DNA from: Terriglobia bacterium | GTDB lineage: Bacteria; Acidobacteriota; Terriglobia; Terriglobales; Acidobacteriaceae | Assembly (NCBI GenBank): GCA_020072845.1 | Contig: JAIQGF010000001.1 | Coordinates: 240,142 to 304,141, forward strand | Direction: 5' to 3' | DNA length: 64,000 nucleotides | Shown here: one piece after another, positions 36,450-45,390 of the stretch | Numbering within the stretch: the stretch's first letter is position 1 | Layout of the letters: every line of letters starts with the position of its first letter | Notes under the pieces: model-generated | Seen by the model: the letters and a program-made list of their open reading frames with translations, nothing else | The model's database searches: none | What the model was told of the DNA's origin: nothing | Program-made: the position numbers and the translations under genes

Positions 36450-38693
36450 ATGTCCGAGCTGATTCCCATCCCGCTCCCGCTGCAGCTCACGCGCGCGTTT
36501 CTGGAATATGAGCGCGAGGGGAAAATCTTCGACCTGCCGAAGGCGAAGTTCTTTCGCGGCCTGAGCGGTCTGGATACTTCCGTGACATTTCATGGCCGGC
36601 GCGCCGCCAATCCCGTCGGGCCCGCTGCCGGCCCGCACGATCAACTGGTGCAGAACATCGTTCTCTCCTGGCTCGCCGGCTCGCGCATCATCGAGCTCAA
36701 GACCGTGCAGATCATGGACGAGCTCAAAATCCCGCGCCCCTGCATTGACGCCACCAACGTCGGCTACAACGTCGAGTGGTCGCAGGAGCTGAAGCTGGAA
36801 CAATCGTTGCGCGAGTACGTCGGCGCGATGATGTTCATCGAGATCCTCATAGCCTCGCGCCTGCTGGGCGAGGAATTCACCGGCCCCTTCACCGACACGA
36901 TTTACGACATGAGCGTGGGCTACAGCCTGGAGGGCATCCGCTCGCCGCGCGTGCGCCAGTGGATCGAGAGCATGAAGGACGCGCGCGCCATCATTGACGA
37001 GCTGCGCGCCACGCTCACCGGCCCGTGGGCGCGCTATCGCGATCTGCCGTTCCCCACGCGCCTCAGCGACAGCATCACGCTCTCCACGTTCCACGGCTGC
37101 CCGGCGCACGAGATCGAGGGCATCGTCACCTTCCTGCTCACCGAGATGGACGTGCACGTCTGCATCAAGCTCAACCCCACGCTGCTCGGCTTCGAGCAGG
37201 TGAAACATGTGCTGCACGACGTGCTCGGCTATCGCGACATCCAGGTTGCCGCCGACGCCTTCGAGCACGACCTTCAGTTTGCCGATGCGCTCACCATGCT
37301 GCCGCGCCTGGCCGGGGTCGCGCGCTCCCGCGGCAAGCGCCTCGCCGTCAAATTCAGCAACACGCTGGTGGTGAAGAACCACCGCCGGATGTTCACCGAC
37401 GAAGTCATGTACATGTCCGGCCCGCCGCTGCACGTGGTCACGCTCAACCTGGTGAAGAAATTCCGCGAGCACATGGGCGCCGCGTTTCCCATTTCGTTTT
37501 CCGCCGGCCTCGACCAGCACAACGTGTGCAACGCCGTTGCCATGAATTTCGTGCCCGTCACCACGTGCACCGACCTGCTGCGCCCCGGCGGCTACGCGCG
37601 GCTTCCCAAGTACCTGGAAAACCTGGGTGCGAAAATGCGCGAGCTCGGCGCGCCTCGGATTCATGACTTCGTCGTCCGCTACGCCGGCCAGGGCGAGGTG
37701 GCCATCAACTCCGTGGTGGCGGCACTCGCAAAGCGTTTTCCCGCCGCCGCCTCGGCCATTGACGACGTCGTCGCCTCGCGGCTGCAAGCCTGGCTCGCTA
37801 GCGCAGACCCACATCTGCCAACTGCGGGCAGATGTGGGGCACCACTGAATGAAGTTTGCGCCGACATCCGGCGCGAATTCACTCCTGGCCGCATCCCGCA
37901 GCTTCCGCATTCGCTCGCCGACGCCCTGCAGGACGAACTTGTCGGACTGGAGCGCACGCTGGTGGAAGCCGCGGGCGTGCTCAACACGCCCTCAATCGTG
38001 GACCGCACCACCGCCGACCCGCGCTATGGTTGGGAAAAGAACAAGGCGGTGCCGCGAAAGATCGGCTCCAAGCTGTGGCTCTACGACTGCATCAGTTGCG
38101 ACAAGTGCGTTCCGGTCTGCCCCAACGACGCCAATTTCGTCTACGAGTCCGACGCCGCCGACTTCGCCTACAGCAATTACGAGTTGCTTCGGGGCGCCGA
38201 AGCGCGCCCTGTACCCGGCGGCACATTTAAGGTGGCGCGCGCGCATCAGCTCGCCAATTATGCCGACGCCTGCAACGACTGCGGCAATTGCGACGTCTTC
38301 TGCCCCGAAGACGGCGGCCCGCAAATCGAGAAGCCGCGCTTCTTCGGCAGCCTGGAGTCGTACCAGAAGTTTGCCGGCCGCAATGGCTTCTTCCTGGATT
38401 TTTCCAATGGCGGCAGTACGATTCACGGCACCATCGCCGGCAAGCCGTACCGGCTCACGTCGGTCGCGCAGCAGCAGCGCGCCGTTTTCGACGACGGCAG
38501 CGTGGAAATCCAAATCAGGACTACCGATCACGCGGTCCTGGCCTGGTCACTGAAACCGGGCGCGGCCGCGCCGCATAATGTCGACATGCTGCCCTACCTG
38601 CAGCTCAAGTTCCTGATGGACGCAGTTTCCCATCCGCGGCGCGCGCACTATGCCAATGTCGCGGCACTCACGGGGGCCAACCTTGCTCAATAA
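36450..38693 (+). CDS. ygfK: YgfK-like putative selenate/urate-type reductase, short form
   Basis: 747 aa. The N-terminal 500 residues form a dihydroorotate-dehydrogenase-like barrel (PVGPAAGPHDQL, FHGCPAHEIEGI, KLNPTLLGFE). Two 4Fe-4S motifs follow: CISCDKCVPVCP (about 550) and CNDCGNCDVFCPED (about 610). E. coli YgfK is about 1030 aa and also has a GltD-like FAD/NAD(P)H domain; I see no GxGxxG nucleotide site here, so electrons probably come from another donor. A palindrome (37808-37838) is translated in frame before the FeS region. No Shine-Dalgarno: the repeat arm abuts the ATG. Ends by overlapping ygeW. Confidence 0.85.
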   Translation: MSELIPIPLPLQLTRAFLEYEREGKIFDLPKAKFFRGLSGLDTSVTFHGRRAANPVGPAAGPHDQLVQNIVLSWLAGSRIIELKTVQIMDELKIPRPCIDATNVGYNVEWSQELKLEQSLREYVGAMMFIEILIASRLLGEEFTGPFTDTIYDMSVGYSLEGIRSPRVRQWIESMKDARAIIDELRATLTGPWARYRDLPFPTRLSDSITLSTFHGCPAHEIEGIVTFLLTEMDVHVCIKLNPTLLGFEQVKHVLHDVLGYRDIQVAADAFEHDLQFADALTMLPRLAGVARSRGKRLAVKFSNTLVVKNHRRMFTDEVMYMSGPPLHVVTLNLVKKFREHMGAAFPISFSAGLDQHNVCNAVAMNFVPVTTCTDLLRPGGYARLPKYLENLGAKMRELGAPRIHDFVVRYAGQGEVAINSVVAALAKRFPAAASAIDDVVASRLQAWLASADPHLPTAGRCGAPLNEVCADIRREFTPGRIPQLPHSLADALQDELVGLERTLVEAAGVLNTPSIVDRTTADPRYGWEKNKAVPRKIGSKLWLYDCISCDKCVPVCPNDANFVYESDAADFAYSNYELLRGAEARPVPGGTFKVARAHQLANYADACNDCGNCDVFCPEDGGPQIEKPRFFGSLESYQKFAGRNGFFLDFSNGGSTIHGTIAGKPYRLTSVAQQQRAVFDDGSVEIQIRTTDHAVLAWSLKPGAAAPHNVDMLPYLQLKFLMDAVSHPRRAHYANVAALTGANLAQ
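37808..37838. repeat. Intragenic palindrome in ygfK
   Basis: Perfect 12-bp stem CCCACATCTGCC / GGCAGATGTGGG with a seven-base loop, in frame, translated as PHLPTAGRCGA-like residues. REP-type palindrome within a coding region. Confidence 0.87.
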
Positions 38694-39723
38694 GGCGCTG
38701 TTCAAAGGTAAGGACTACATCACCACCGAGGAATGGTCGGAGGCGCAGATCGAAACCCTGCTCGCGGTTTCGGCCGATCTGAAGCGCAAGTTCAAGAACC
38801 GCGTTCCGCACCGCTACCTGCCCGACCAGACCATCTTCCTGATGTTCTTCGACAAGTCCACGCGCACGCGCAATTCGTTCGAAGCCGGGATCACGCAGCT
38901 CGGCGGCCACGCCCATTTCCTGACTGCCGACGTGATGCAGGTCTCGCACGGCGAAAGCCCGAAGGACACCGGCGTCATCCTCTCGCGCTACGGCCACGGC
39001 ATCGCCATCCGCCACGACCTCATCCCCGGCGAGGGCAACGCCTACATGCGCGAAGTGGCGCGCTGGGCCGACGTGCCGGTCATCAACATGCAGTGCGACG
39101 TGGACCATCCCTGCCAGACGTTGGCCGACCTGATGACCATGCGCGAACAGCGCGGCCGCAACCTGCGCGGGCTGAAGGTCGCGGTCTCGTGGGCGTACGC
39201 GCCCAGCTACGCCAAGCCGCTCTCGGTGCCGCAAGGGTTGATCATGCTGCTGCCGCGCTTCGGCATTGACGTGACGCTGGCCCATCCGCCGGAATATTTC
39301 CTCATGCCGGAGACTATGCAGGCGGCGCGCGACAACGCCCGGCGCTGCGGAACCAAATTCTCCGTCACGAACGACATGGACGACGCTTTCCGCACGGCCG
39401 ATGTCGTCATTCCCAAGAGCTGGGGCTGCCTCGACACCATGGGCCAGAACCCGCAGGAGTCGCTGCGCATCGCCACCCAGTACAAGCATTGGATCTGCGA
39501 CGCTAACCGGCTGAAGCTCGCCAAGCCCGATGTGCTCTACATGCATCCGCTGCCCGCCGACCGCGGCAACGAGGTTACCGACGAAGTGATTGACGGCCCG
39601 CACTCCGTGGTTTACGACGAAGCGGAGAACCGCCTGCACACCTGCAAGGCGATCATGGCGCTGACCATGGCTGATCACGAGATTGAGTACGAAGAGGAGC
39701 CGGCCGCGGCCGCACGCGCATGA
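38683..39723 (+). CDS. ygeW: Knotted carbamoyltransferase YgeW
   Basis: 346 aa from TTG, with GGGGG upstream and an overlap of 11 bases with ygfK. Transcarbamylase fold: STRTRNSFEAG (carbamoyl-phosphate site), HGESPKDTGVILSRY, DHPCQTLADLMT and MHPLPADRG. YgeW members have a knot and an unidentified acceptor that is neither aspartate nor ornithine. In purine-fermenting gut bacteria the enzyme is proposed to act on a ureido intermediate, giving carbamoyl phosphate. The following carbamate kinase would use that product to make ATP. Overlaps it by ATGA. Confidence 0.93.
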   Translation: MLNKALFKGKDYITTEEWSEAQIETLLAVSADLKRKFKNRVPHRYLPDQTIFLMFFDKSTRTRNSFEAGITQLGGHAHFLTADVMQVSHGESPKDTGVILSRYGHGIAIRHDLIPGEGNAYMREVARWADVPVINMQCDVDHPCQTLADLMTMREQRGRNLRGLKVAVSWAYAPSYAKPLSVPQGLIMLLPRFGIDVTLAHPPEYFLMPETMQAARDNARRCGTKFSVTNDMDDAFRTADVVIPKSWGCLDTMGQNPQESLRIATQYKHWICDANRLKLAKPDVLYMHPLPADRGNEVTDEVIDGPHSVVYDEAENRLHTCKAIMALTMADHEIEYEEEPAAAARA

Positions 39724-40697
39724 CGGAAACCCTGGTTATCGCGCTCGGTGGGAACGCCATCACGCGTCCCGGTGAGCGCGGCACTATTCCGCAGCAGTTC
39801 GCGCACACGGCCGAGACGCTGGAACACCTGGTGCCGCTGTTTCGCAGCGACCGCCGCCTCGTCATCACGCACGGCAACGGCCCGCAGATCGGCAATATCC
39901 TCATCCGCTCCGAGGAAGGCGAGCGCCGCGTCCCGCCGCTGCCGCTGGATACCTGCGTCTCCGACTCGCAGGGCGGCATGGGCTACATGATCCAGCGCGT
40001 CGCCGACCAAATGTTCCGCCGCGAAGGCATCCGCCGCGAGTGTGCCACCGTGATCACCCAGGTGGTGGTCGACCGCAACGATCCGGATTTCGCGCACCCC
40101 TCCAAACCCGTTGGGTCGTTTCATTCCCCGGAAGAGCTGGAAAAACTGCGCGTCGAGAAGCCGCACTGGCGCATGAAGGAGATTGAACCAGGCCGGTGGC
40201 GGCGCGTGGTGCCCTCGCCGCGGCCGCTCGACATTCTGGAAAAAGAATCCATCGCCGCCATGCTCGAAGCCGGGGTCATCGTCGTTGCTTGCGGCGGCGG
40301 CGGAATTGCGGTCGCATGGGACGGCCCGAAACTCGTCGGCGTCGAGGGCGTCATCGACAAGGACCTCGCCTCCTGCCTGCTCGCCAAGCAAGTGCGCGCC
40401 AACCGGCTGATCATCGTCACTTCGGTGGACCAGGTGGCCATCTCCTTCGGCAAGCCGGGGCAGAGGTGGATCAGCAGCATTGGCGTGGACGATGCGCGCC
40501 GCTTGCTGGCCGCCGGCGAATTTCCGCCCGGTTCCATGGGGCCGAAGATCGAGGCCGCGATTGATTTCATCGAGAACGGTGGCGAGGAGTGCATTATCAC
40601 CTCGACCGAGAAAGTCGCCGAAGCGGTCGAAGGCAGCGCCGGCACGCACCTCCTCGCAGCCTGGGGAAACCGTTCGCTGGCATTCAACGCGCCATGA
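39720..40697 (+). CDS. Carbamate kinase
   Basis: 325 aa. Amino-acid kinase fold: VIALGGNAI at the start, LVITHGNGPQIGNIL, GGMGYMIQ, VVACGGGGI and VEGVIDKDLASCLLA. It makes ATP from carbamoyl phosphate and ADP, the energy-yielding last step of the cluster. Equivalent to E. coli YqeA or ArcC in position and sequence type. No arginine deiminase genes are near, which favours the purine route. Overlaps ygeW before and ssnA after by four bases each. Confidence 0.95.
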   Translation: MTETLVIALGGNAITRPGERGTIPQQFAHTAETLEHLVPLFRSDRRLVITHGNGPQIGNILIRSEEGERRVPPLPLDTCVSDSQGGMGYMIQRVADQMFRREGIRRECATVITQVVVDRNDPDFAHPSKPVGSFHSPEELEKLRVEKPHWRMKEIEPGRWRRVVPSPRPLDILEKESIAAMLEAGVIVVACGGGGIAVAWDGPKLVGVEGVIDKDLASCLLAKQVRANRLIIVTSVDQVAISFGKPGQRWISSIGVDDARRLLAAGEFPPGSMGPKIEAAIDFIENGGEECIITSTEKVAEAVEGSAGTHLLAAWGNRSLAFNAP

Positions 40698-42007
40698 TCA
40701 TCGAGAACGCCCGCATCCTGACCTTCGACTCGCACAACCGCGTGCTGGATTGCGGCACGGTCGAGGTGCGCGATGATGGCAGCATCGGCGCAGTCGGCAA
40801 AGATGCTGCGCGCAGCGATCAGGAACGGATTGACGCGCGCGGCCGCTTGCTCATGCCCGCGCTCATCAACTGCCACACCCATCTCTACAGCACGCTGGCG
40901 CGCGGCATCTCACTGCCGGGCGCGCCGCCCAAGAATTTTCCCGAAATTCTGAAGAAGCTGTGGTGGCGGCTCGACCGCGCGCTCAACCAACAGGACATCT
41001 ATTACAGCGCACTGGTCGGCGTCATGGATTCGGCGCGCTGTGGCGTGGGCACGCTGGTGGACCACCATTCCAGTCCATCGGCGGTCAGCGGCAGCCTCGA
41101 CGTGATCGAGCGTGCCTTTCGCGAAGTCGGATTGCGCGGGGTGCTCTGCTACGAGACCACCGACCGCAACGGCCCGAAGAACGCGCAGGAAGGGTTGGAG
41201 GAGAACGTCCGTCATATCGAGCGCGCACGGAAATCAGATGGGCTGGTGAACGCCAGCTTCGGGCTGCATGCCTCGTTTACCCTGAGCGATCGCACGCTGC
41301 GGCGCTGCGTGGAAGCGAACGACTCGCTCAAAGCCGGGTTCCACGTGCACGTCTCGGAAGACCGCAGTGACAACGAAGACGCGCGCCGCAAGTACGGGAA
41401 GTCTCCGGTGCGCCGGCTGCATGAACTCGGCGTGCTCGACGATCGTGCGCTGGCCGCGCACTGCATTCACGTAAGCGGCGCCGACATTACAGCGCTGGCG
41501 CGCCACCAGATCAACGTGGTTCACAACCCGCAATCGAATTGCAACAACGCGGTGGGAGCGGCACGCGTGCTGGAGATGGTGAAAGCCGGCGTGCTGGTCG
41601 GCCTGGGCTCCGACGGTTACAGCCCGCGCATGTGGGACGAGTTCAAGACCGCCTTCCACGTCCAGAAAATGCGGGCCGGCGATCCGCGCGTCGCCTACGC
41701 GGAGGCTTACGCGCTGGCGCTGCTCAACAATCGCACCATCGCCCGTAAAGTCTGGAACCTGGACATCGGGCGCATCGAAGCAGGCGCGCGCGCCGACCTT
41801 GTGCTCTATGACTATTTTCCGCCCACGCCGTTCACCCGCGACAACATCTTCGGCCACGCGCTGTTCGGCATTGCGCACGCGCCGGTGGATTCGCTGCTGG
41901 TGAACGGCCGCTTCGTCATTCGCGACCGGCAGTTCGTTCACGTGGACGAGCGCGCCGTCGCCGAAAAAGCCACCGCCTGCGCACGCGAATTATGGAGAAG
42001 ATTCTGA
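40694..42007 (+). CDS. ssnA: SsnA-like aminohydrolase
   Basis: 437 aa amidohydrolase: MIIENARILTFD opening, NCHTHLYSTLARGIS (metal HxH), FHVHVSEDRSDNED, AAHCIHVSGAD and GLGSDGYSPRMWDEFK (metal Asp). The sequence order and neighbours match SsnA of the E. coli ygeW-ygfK-ssnA region, thought to be a hydrolase for a purine-derived intermediate. It is only distantly similar to the first amidohydrolase of this cluster, so the two should have different substrates. Overlaps carbamate kinase (ATGA) and the PLP gene (TGATG). Confidence 0.9.
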   Translation: MIIENARILTFDSHNRVLDCGTVEVRDDGSIGAVGKDAARSDQERIDARGRLLMPALINCHTHLYSTLARGISLPGAPPKNFPEILKKLWWRLDRALNQQDIYYSALVGVMDSARCGVGTLVDHHSSPSAVSGSLDVIERAFREVGLRGVLCYETTDRNGPKNAQEGLEENVRHIERARKSDGLVNASFGLHASFTLSDRTLRRCVEANDSLKAGFHVHVSEDRSDNEDARRKYGKSPVRRLHELGVLDDRALAAHCIHVSGADITALARHQINVVHNPQSNCNNAVGAARVLEMVKAGVLVGLGSDGYSPRMWDEFKTAFHVQKMRAGDPRVAYAEAYALALLNNRTIARKVWNLDIGRIEAGARADLVLYDYFPPTPFTRDNIFGHALFGIAHAPVDSLLVNGRFVIRDRQFVHVDERAVAEKATACARELWRRF

Positions 42008-43386
42008 TGCCAGCACCCCGCCTGAAGCCGGAAGTCGGGTTCGGTCCGACCTACACTGAAATGCTTCATCCCGAAATGCTGCCTTCCGCGATCCGGCAGA
42101 AGGCGCTGGCGGCGCGCGCCAACGAGTTGGACCCGATCAACCTTTTCAACATCACCTGGCGCGCGCCGGACAATTCCATTCGCCACATCGTGCTTCCGAA
42201 GGAACTGACGGGCGTGGAGGCCAACATCATCGTGCTCGTGGGACGCGAGTTTCCCTCGGGCAGCCACAAGGTCGGCCCGGCCTACGCGACGCTGATGGAA
42301 GGTGAACTGGGGGGCGAGATCCATCGGGGCGAGAACACCATCATCGGCCCCTCGACCGGCAACTTTGGTATCGGCGTTGCCTATATCTCCAAGCTCATGG
42401 GGTATCCCGCCCTCGTCATCATGCCGGAGCAGATGAGCGCCGAGCGCTACCAGCGCATCCGGCAATACGGCGGCAAGCTCGATCTGACGCCCGGATCGGA
42501 GAGCGACGTCATCCTGGTACTGGAGCGCACCGAGGAATACAAGAAGGACCCGCGCAACAAGGTACTGGCGCAGTTCGAGCTGCTGCCGAATTACCGCTTC
42601 CACCGCCACGTGACCGGCGGCAGCGCACTGGAAGCGGCGCGCGCCTACGGAAACGGACAGGTGGCGGCGTTCGTCGCAGCTCCTGGCTCGGCAGGTACGC
42701 TGGCCGCGGGCGACGCGATCAAGGCGCAATTTCCCGACGCGGTCATCTGCGCGCCGGAGCCGCGCGAGTGCTCCACGCTGTCCAACAACGGCCGCGGAAC
42801 GCATCGCATCGAGGGCATCGGCGACAAAATGGTCACCCTCATCCACAACGTGCTGACCACCGACTACGTGATGCTGATCCATGATGACGACTGCGTCGTC
42901 GGCCTCGAGTTGTTGCAGCAGCGGCAGGCGTTCCTCGAGAAGCTGCTGAAGCTGCGCGCGGGATTGCTGCGCCCATTCGACGGCGTCTTCGGCATTTCCA
43001 GCGTGTGCAACATCATGGGCGCAATACGGCTGGCGCGGCATCTCAATCTCGGGCCGCAGGACAACGTGGTCACGATTGCGACGGATGGCTTTGATCGTTA
43101 TCCCTCCGTCCTCGCCGATCTGGCGAAGCGCAAACCGATGACGTCCGACAATGCGCTGCACGATTCGTTCGAGGCCATCTTCCGCGGCGGCTCTTCCGCG
43201 GACATTCTCGACGTCCGGCTTCGGCAGGAAAAGGAGCGGCTCTTCCGCTACAAGCAGGAGACGTGGAGCAAGTTCGGCTATTCCGATTCGTACCTGGAAA
43301 GCATGAAGTCGCAAGCGTTCTGGGAGGGAGAAGCGGCCAGGATCCCGGAGTTCGATGCAGCGCTACTGCAAGCGCGGAGAAGCTGA
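42007..43386 (+). CDS. Fold-type II PLP-dependent lyase (cysteine synthase superfamily)
   Basis: 459 aa. Start at MPAPRLKPEVGF, with GGAGAAG seven bases upstream. PLP lysine in SGSHKVGPAYAT, phosphate-side loop GPSTGNFGIGVAYI and AAPGSAGTLAAGDAI for the ring side. It occupies the place that YgeX (2,3-diaminopropionate ammonia-lyase) has in gut bacterial clusters, but its motifs differ from those I expect for YgeX, so I leave it unnamed. A role in beta-elimination of a diamino acid from purine breakdown is inferred. Last gene of the cluster; a REP-type block follows. Confidence 0.8.
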   Translation: MPAPRLKPEVGFGPTYTEMLHPEMLPSAIRQKALAARANELDPINLFNITWRAPDNSIRHIVLPKELTGVEANIIVLVGREFPSGSHKVGPAYATLMEGELGGEIHRGENTIIGPSTGNFGIGVAYISKLMGYPALVIMPEQMSAERYQRIRQYGGKLDLTPGSESDVILVLERTEEYKKDPRNKVLAQFELLPNYRFHRHVTGGSALEAARAYGNGQVAAFVAAPGSAGTLAAGDAIKAQFPDAVICAPEPRECSTLSNNGRGTHRIEGIGDKMVTLIHNVLTTDYVMLIHDDDCVVGLELLQQRQAFLEKLLKLRAGLLRPFDGVFGISSVCNIMGAIRLARHLNLGPQDNVVTIATDGFDRYPSVLADLAKRKPMTSDNALHDSFEAIFRGGSSADILDVRLRQEKERLFRYKQETWSKFGYSDSYLESMKSQAFWEGEAARIPEFDAALLQARRS

Positions 43387-43756
43387 ATTTCAGCCGTCCC
43401 TACGGGACTTCGTGTTCACCAGGATTCATTCCCGGCACTGAAGTGCCGGGCTATTTTCATTCGCCGCTACGCGGCTTGAGCGGCAGCGCCGTCCCGCGAC
43501 AGCGACGTCCCGCATCTCGCCTCCATTCGCACAGATTCATTCCCGGCACTCAAGAGTTTGTGTGACGACTGGTCTGCCGTGTGTGCCCGTGGTACGAAAC
43601 AGCGAAATCACAGCCCCAGCGGGGCGATTGAGAATAGCCCGCCGCTTCAGCGGCGGGGCTTAGTGGGAGAAATCGCCCAGTGCCGTAGGCACGACTGAAG
43701 CTCTCACACACACTCTGAGGTGCCGGGCCATTTTCATTCGCCGCCAGGCGGCTGAC
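43387..43756. repeat. Cluster of short REP-like palindromes, no gene
   Basis: 370-bp space without a supportable gene. It holds at least six different hairpins: GTCCC/GGGAC (43396-43408), CCCGGCACT/AAGTGCCGGG (43431-43450), GCCGC/GCGGC (about 43465), GCCCC/GGGGC (43613-43625), GCCCGCCGC/GCGGCGGGGC (about 43638-43660) and AGTGCC/GGCAC (about 43679). Several share CATTCCCGGCACT and ATTTTCATTCGCCGC flanks, so partial units are repeated. Confidence 0.8.
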
Positions 43757-44746
43757 CTACCGCTCGGAGACGGCGTGGGCGCGCTGGGAGTGCAGTTGAT
43801 GGAATTTCCAGGCGCTGGCGACCATATCCTCCAGCGAGCGTGTGGCTTTCCATCCCAGCAGCTTCTCCGCGCGTGAAGGATCGGCGAGCAAGGCGGGCGG
43901 ATCACCAGGCCTGCGGCCCACGATGCGTTTCTTCAGCTCGCGCCCGAGCACGCGCTCAATCGTGGTCACCACCTCTTTCACCGTGTGACCCGTTCCGGTG
44001 CCCAGGTTGAGGAATCCGGACGCGCCGCCGCCGGCCAGGTATTCCAGGGCAAGCACGTGCGCTTCGGCCAGGTCCTCGACGTGGATGAAATCGCGAATAC
44101 AGGTGCCGTCCGGCGTGTTGTAGTCGTCGCCGAAAATTTGCAGCTCGGCGCGCGCCCCGGTGGCCGATTGCAGCGCCGCGGGAATGAGGTGCGTCTCCGG
44201 GCTGTGAAGCTCGCCGATCTCGCCGCTCTCGTGGCATCCGGCGGCGTTGAAGTAACGCAGGCTCATGAAACGCAGGCCGTAGGCGGCATCGTAGGACTGC
44301 AGGGCGTATTCGAAGGCGAGTTTCGACATGCCGTAGGGGTTCATCGGCGCCTTGGGCGCGTCTTCCACGATGGGCACTTCGCGCGGATCGCCGTACACCG
44401 ACGAGGTGGAAGAGAAGATGAAGCGGTGGACGCCGGCTTCCAGGCAGGTGTTGAGCAGCACCAGACCGTCGCGGACGTTGTTCTCGAAATATTTGCGCGG
44501 ATTCTGCACCGATTCGCCCACCAGCGAATGAGCCGCGAAGTGCATGACGGCATCCGCGCCGCGGAGGGCGCGCCCCAGCGTGGCCGCGTCGCCCACGTGG
44601 CCTTCCACCAGTTCGAAGCCCTGGGCCAGTTCGCGATGGCCGGTGGAGAGATTGTCGTAGATCACGACATCGTGTCCGCGCCGCGCCAGGGCCCGCGCGC
44701 CGTGGCTGCCGATATAGCCGGCGCCGCCCGTCACCAGAACTCGCAT
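43757..44746 (-). CDS. galE: UDP-glucose 4-epimerase
   Basis: 329 aa, extended SDR. NAD motif TGGAGYIGSHG (residues 6-16), catalytic Ser in FSSTSSVYGD and YxxxK as Tyr138-Gly-Met-Ser-Lys142. The substrate-binding LRYFNAAGCHESGE and FGDDYNTPDGTCIRDF match GalE. It interconverts UDP-glucose and UDP-galactose for envelope sugars. Single gene, convergent with the purine cluster and divergent from ridA, with a word hairpin upstream. Confidence 0.94.
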   Translation of the reverse strand: MRVLVTGGAGYIGSHGARALARRGHDVVIYDNLSTGHRELAQGFELVEGHVGDAATLGRALRGADAVMHFAAHSLVGESVQNPRKYFENNVRDGLVLLNTCLEAGVHRFIFSSTSSVYGDPREVPIVEDAPKAPMNPYGMSKLAFEYALQSYDAAYGLRFMSLRYFNAAGCHESGEIGELHSPETHLIPAALQSATGARAELQIFGDDYNTPDGTCIRDFIHVEDLAEAHVLALEYLAGGGASGFLNLGTGTGHTVKEVVTTIERVLGRELKKRIVGRRPGDPPALLADPSRAEKLLGWKATRSLEDMVASAWKFHQLHSQRAHAVSER

Positions 44747-44820
44747 CTTGCACCTCGGTTCTTGGGTATTAAACCGGGCCGCCCTTTTTATTGCAATCCG
44801 CCAGGCTGCCGGCTCATCAG

Positions 44821-44932
44821 CAAGTCAGTTTTTCAGCCGGTCAGTATGTCAGTATGTCAGTTTGTCAGTACAGCAGGAGTCCGATTCAGCGATGGCAACT
44901 GAGAAACTGAGAAACTGAATTACTGACAAACT
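44821..44932. repeat. Word hairpin, CAGTATGT / ACTGAGAAA type, upstream of ridA
   Basis: Left arm AGTCAGTTTTTCAGCC then CAGTATGT, CAGTATGT, CAGTTTGT words (44821-44870); right arm ACTGAGAA, ACTGAGAA, ACTGAATT, ACTGACAA (44899-44932). Loop about 28 bases. Confidence 0.8.
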
Positions 44933-44951
44933 AGAACCCTGAGGTCGGAAT

Positions 44952-45338
44952 ATGACTCGGCTCAACATTGCCAGCGGGACGCCGTGGGAGCCCGTGGTCG
45001 GCTATTCGCGCGCGGTGCGTATCGGACCGTACGTGCATGTCTCAGGAACCACCGCCACCGCGCCGGAGGGCGGCATCGTTGGCGCGGGCGACGCTTACGC
45101 GCAAGCGGTGCAGACGCTGCGCAATATCGAATGGGCGCTGGGGCAGGCCGGCGCGCGCCTGGAAAACGTGGTTCGCACCCGCATTTACCTGGTCCACATG
45201 GAGGACTGGGAAAAGGTCGGGCGAGCGCACGGCGAAGTCTTCGCCGAGATCCGCCCCGCCACCAGCATGATCGCGGTCGCACGCCTGATTTCTCCGGAGA
45301 TGCTGGTTGAGATCGAGGCCGACGCCTACGTTGGCTAA
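44952..45338 (+). CDS. RidA/YjgF family enamine/imine deaminase
   Basis: 128 aa. RidA fold: [52 protein letters not shown] and the EIEADAYVG end. The arginine in VVRTRIYL is the family's substrate-carboxylate-binding residue. RidA proteins hydrolyse reactive enamines made by PLP lyases; the PLP enzymes of the purine cluster 2 kb away are a possible source (inference only). A bidirectional terminator lies right after the stop. Confidence 0.92.
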   Translation: MTRLNIASGTPWEPVVGYSRAVRIGPYVHVSGTTATAPEGGIVGAGDAYAQAVQTLRNIEWALGQAGARLENVVRTRIYLVHMEDWEKVGRAHGEVFAEIRPATSMIAVARLISPEMLVEIEADAYVG

Positions 45339-45342
45339 TAAA

Positions 45343-45370
45343 AATTGCGGGCCGTATAGCCCGCAATTCT
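45343..45370. terminator. Bidirectional hairpin terminator
   Basis: Perfect 10-bp stem AATTGCGGGC / GCCCGCAATT with loop CGTATA; A-rich before and T-containing after, between convergent ridA and the Gly/Tyr-rich protein gene. Confidence 0.85.
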
Positions 45371-45390
45371 TACTTACGCGCGACGCGCGA

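Noticed and set aside
42007..43386. Naming the last purine-cluster gene ygeX
   Set aside because: Position agrees, but the lysine motif and length do not clearly match 2,3-diaminopropionate ammonia-lyase.
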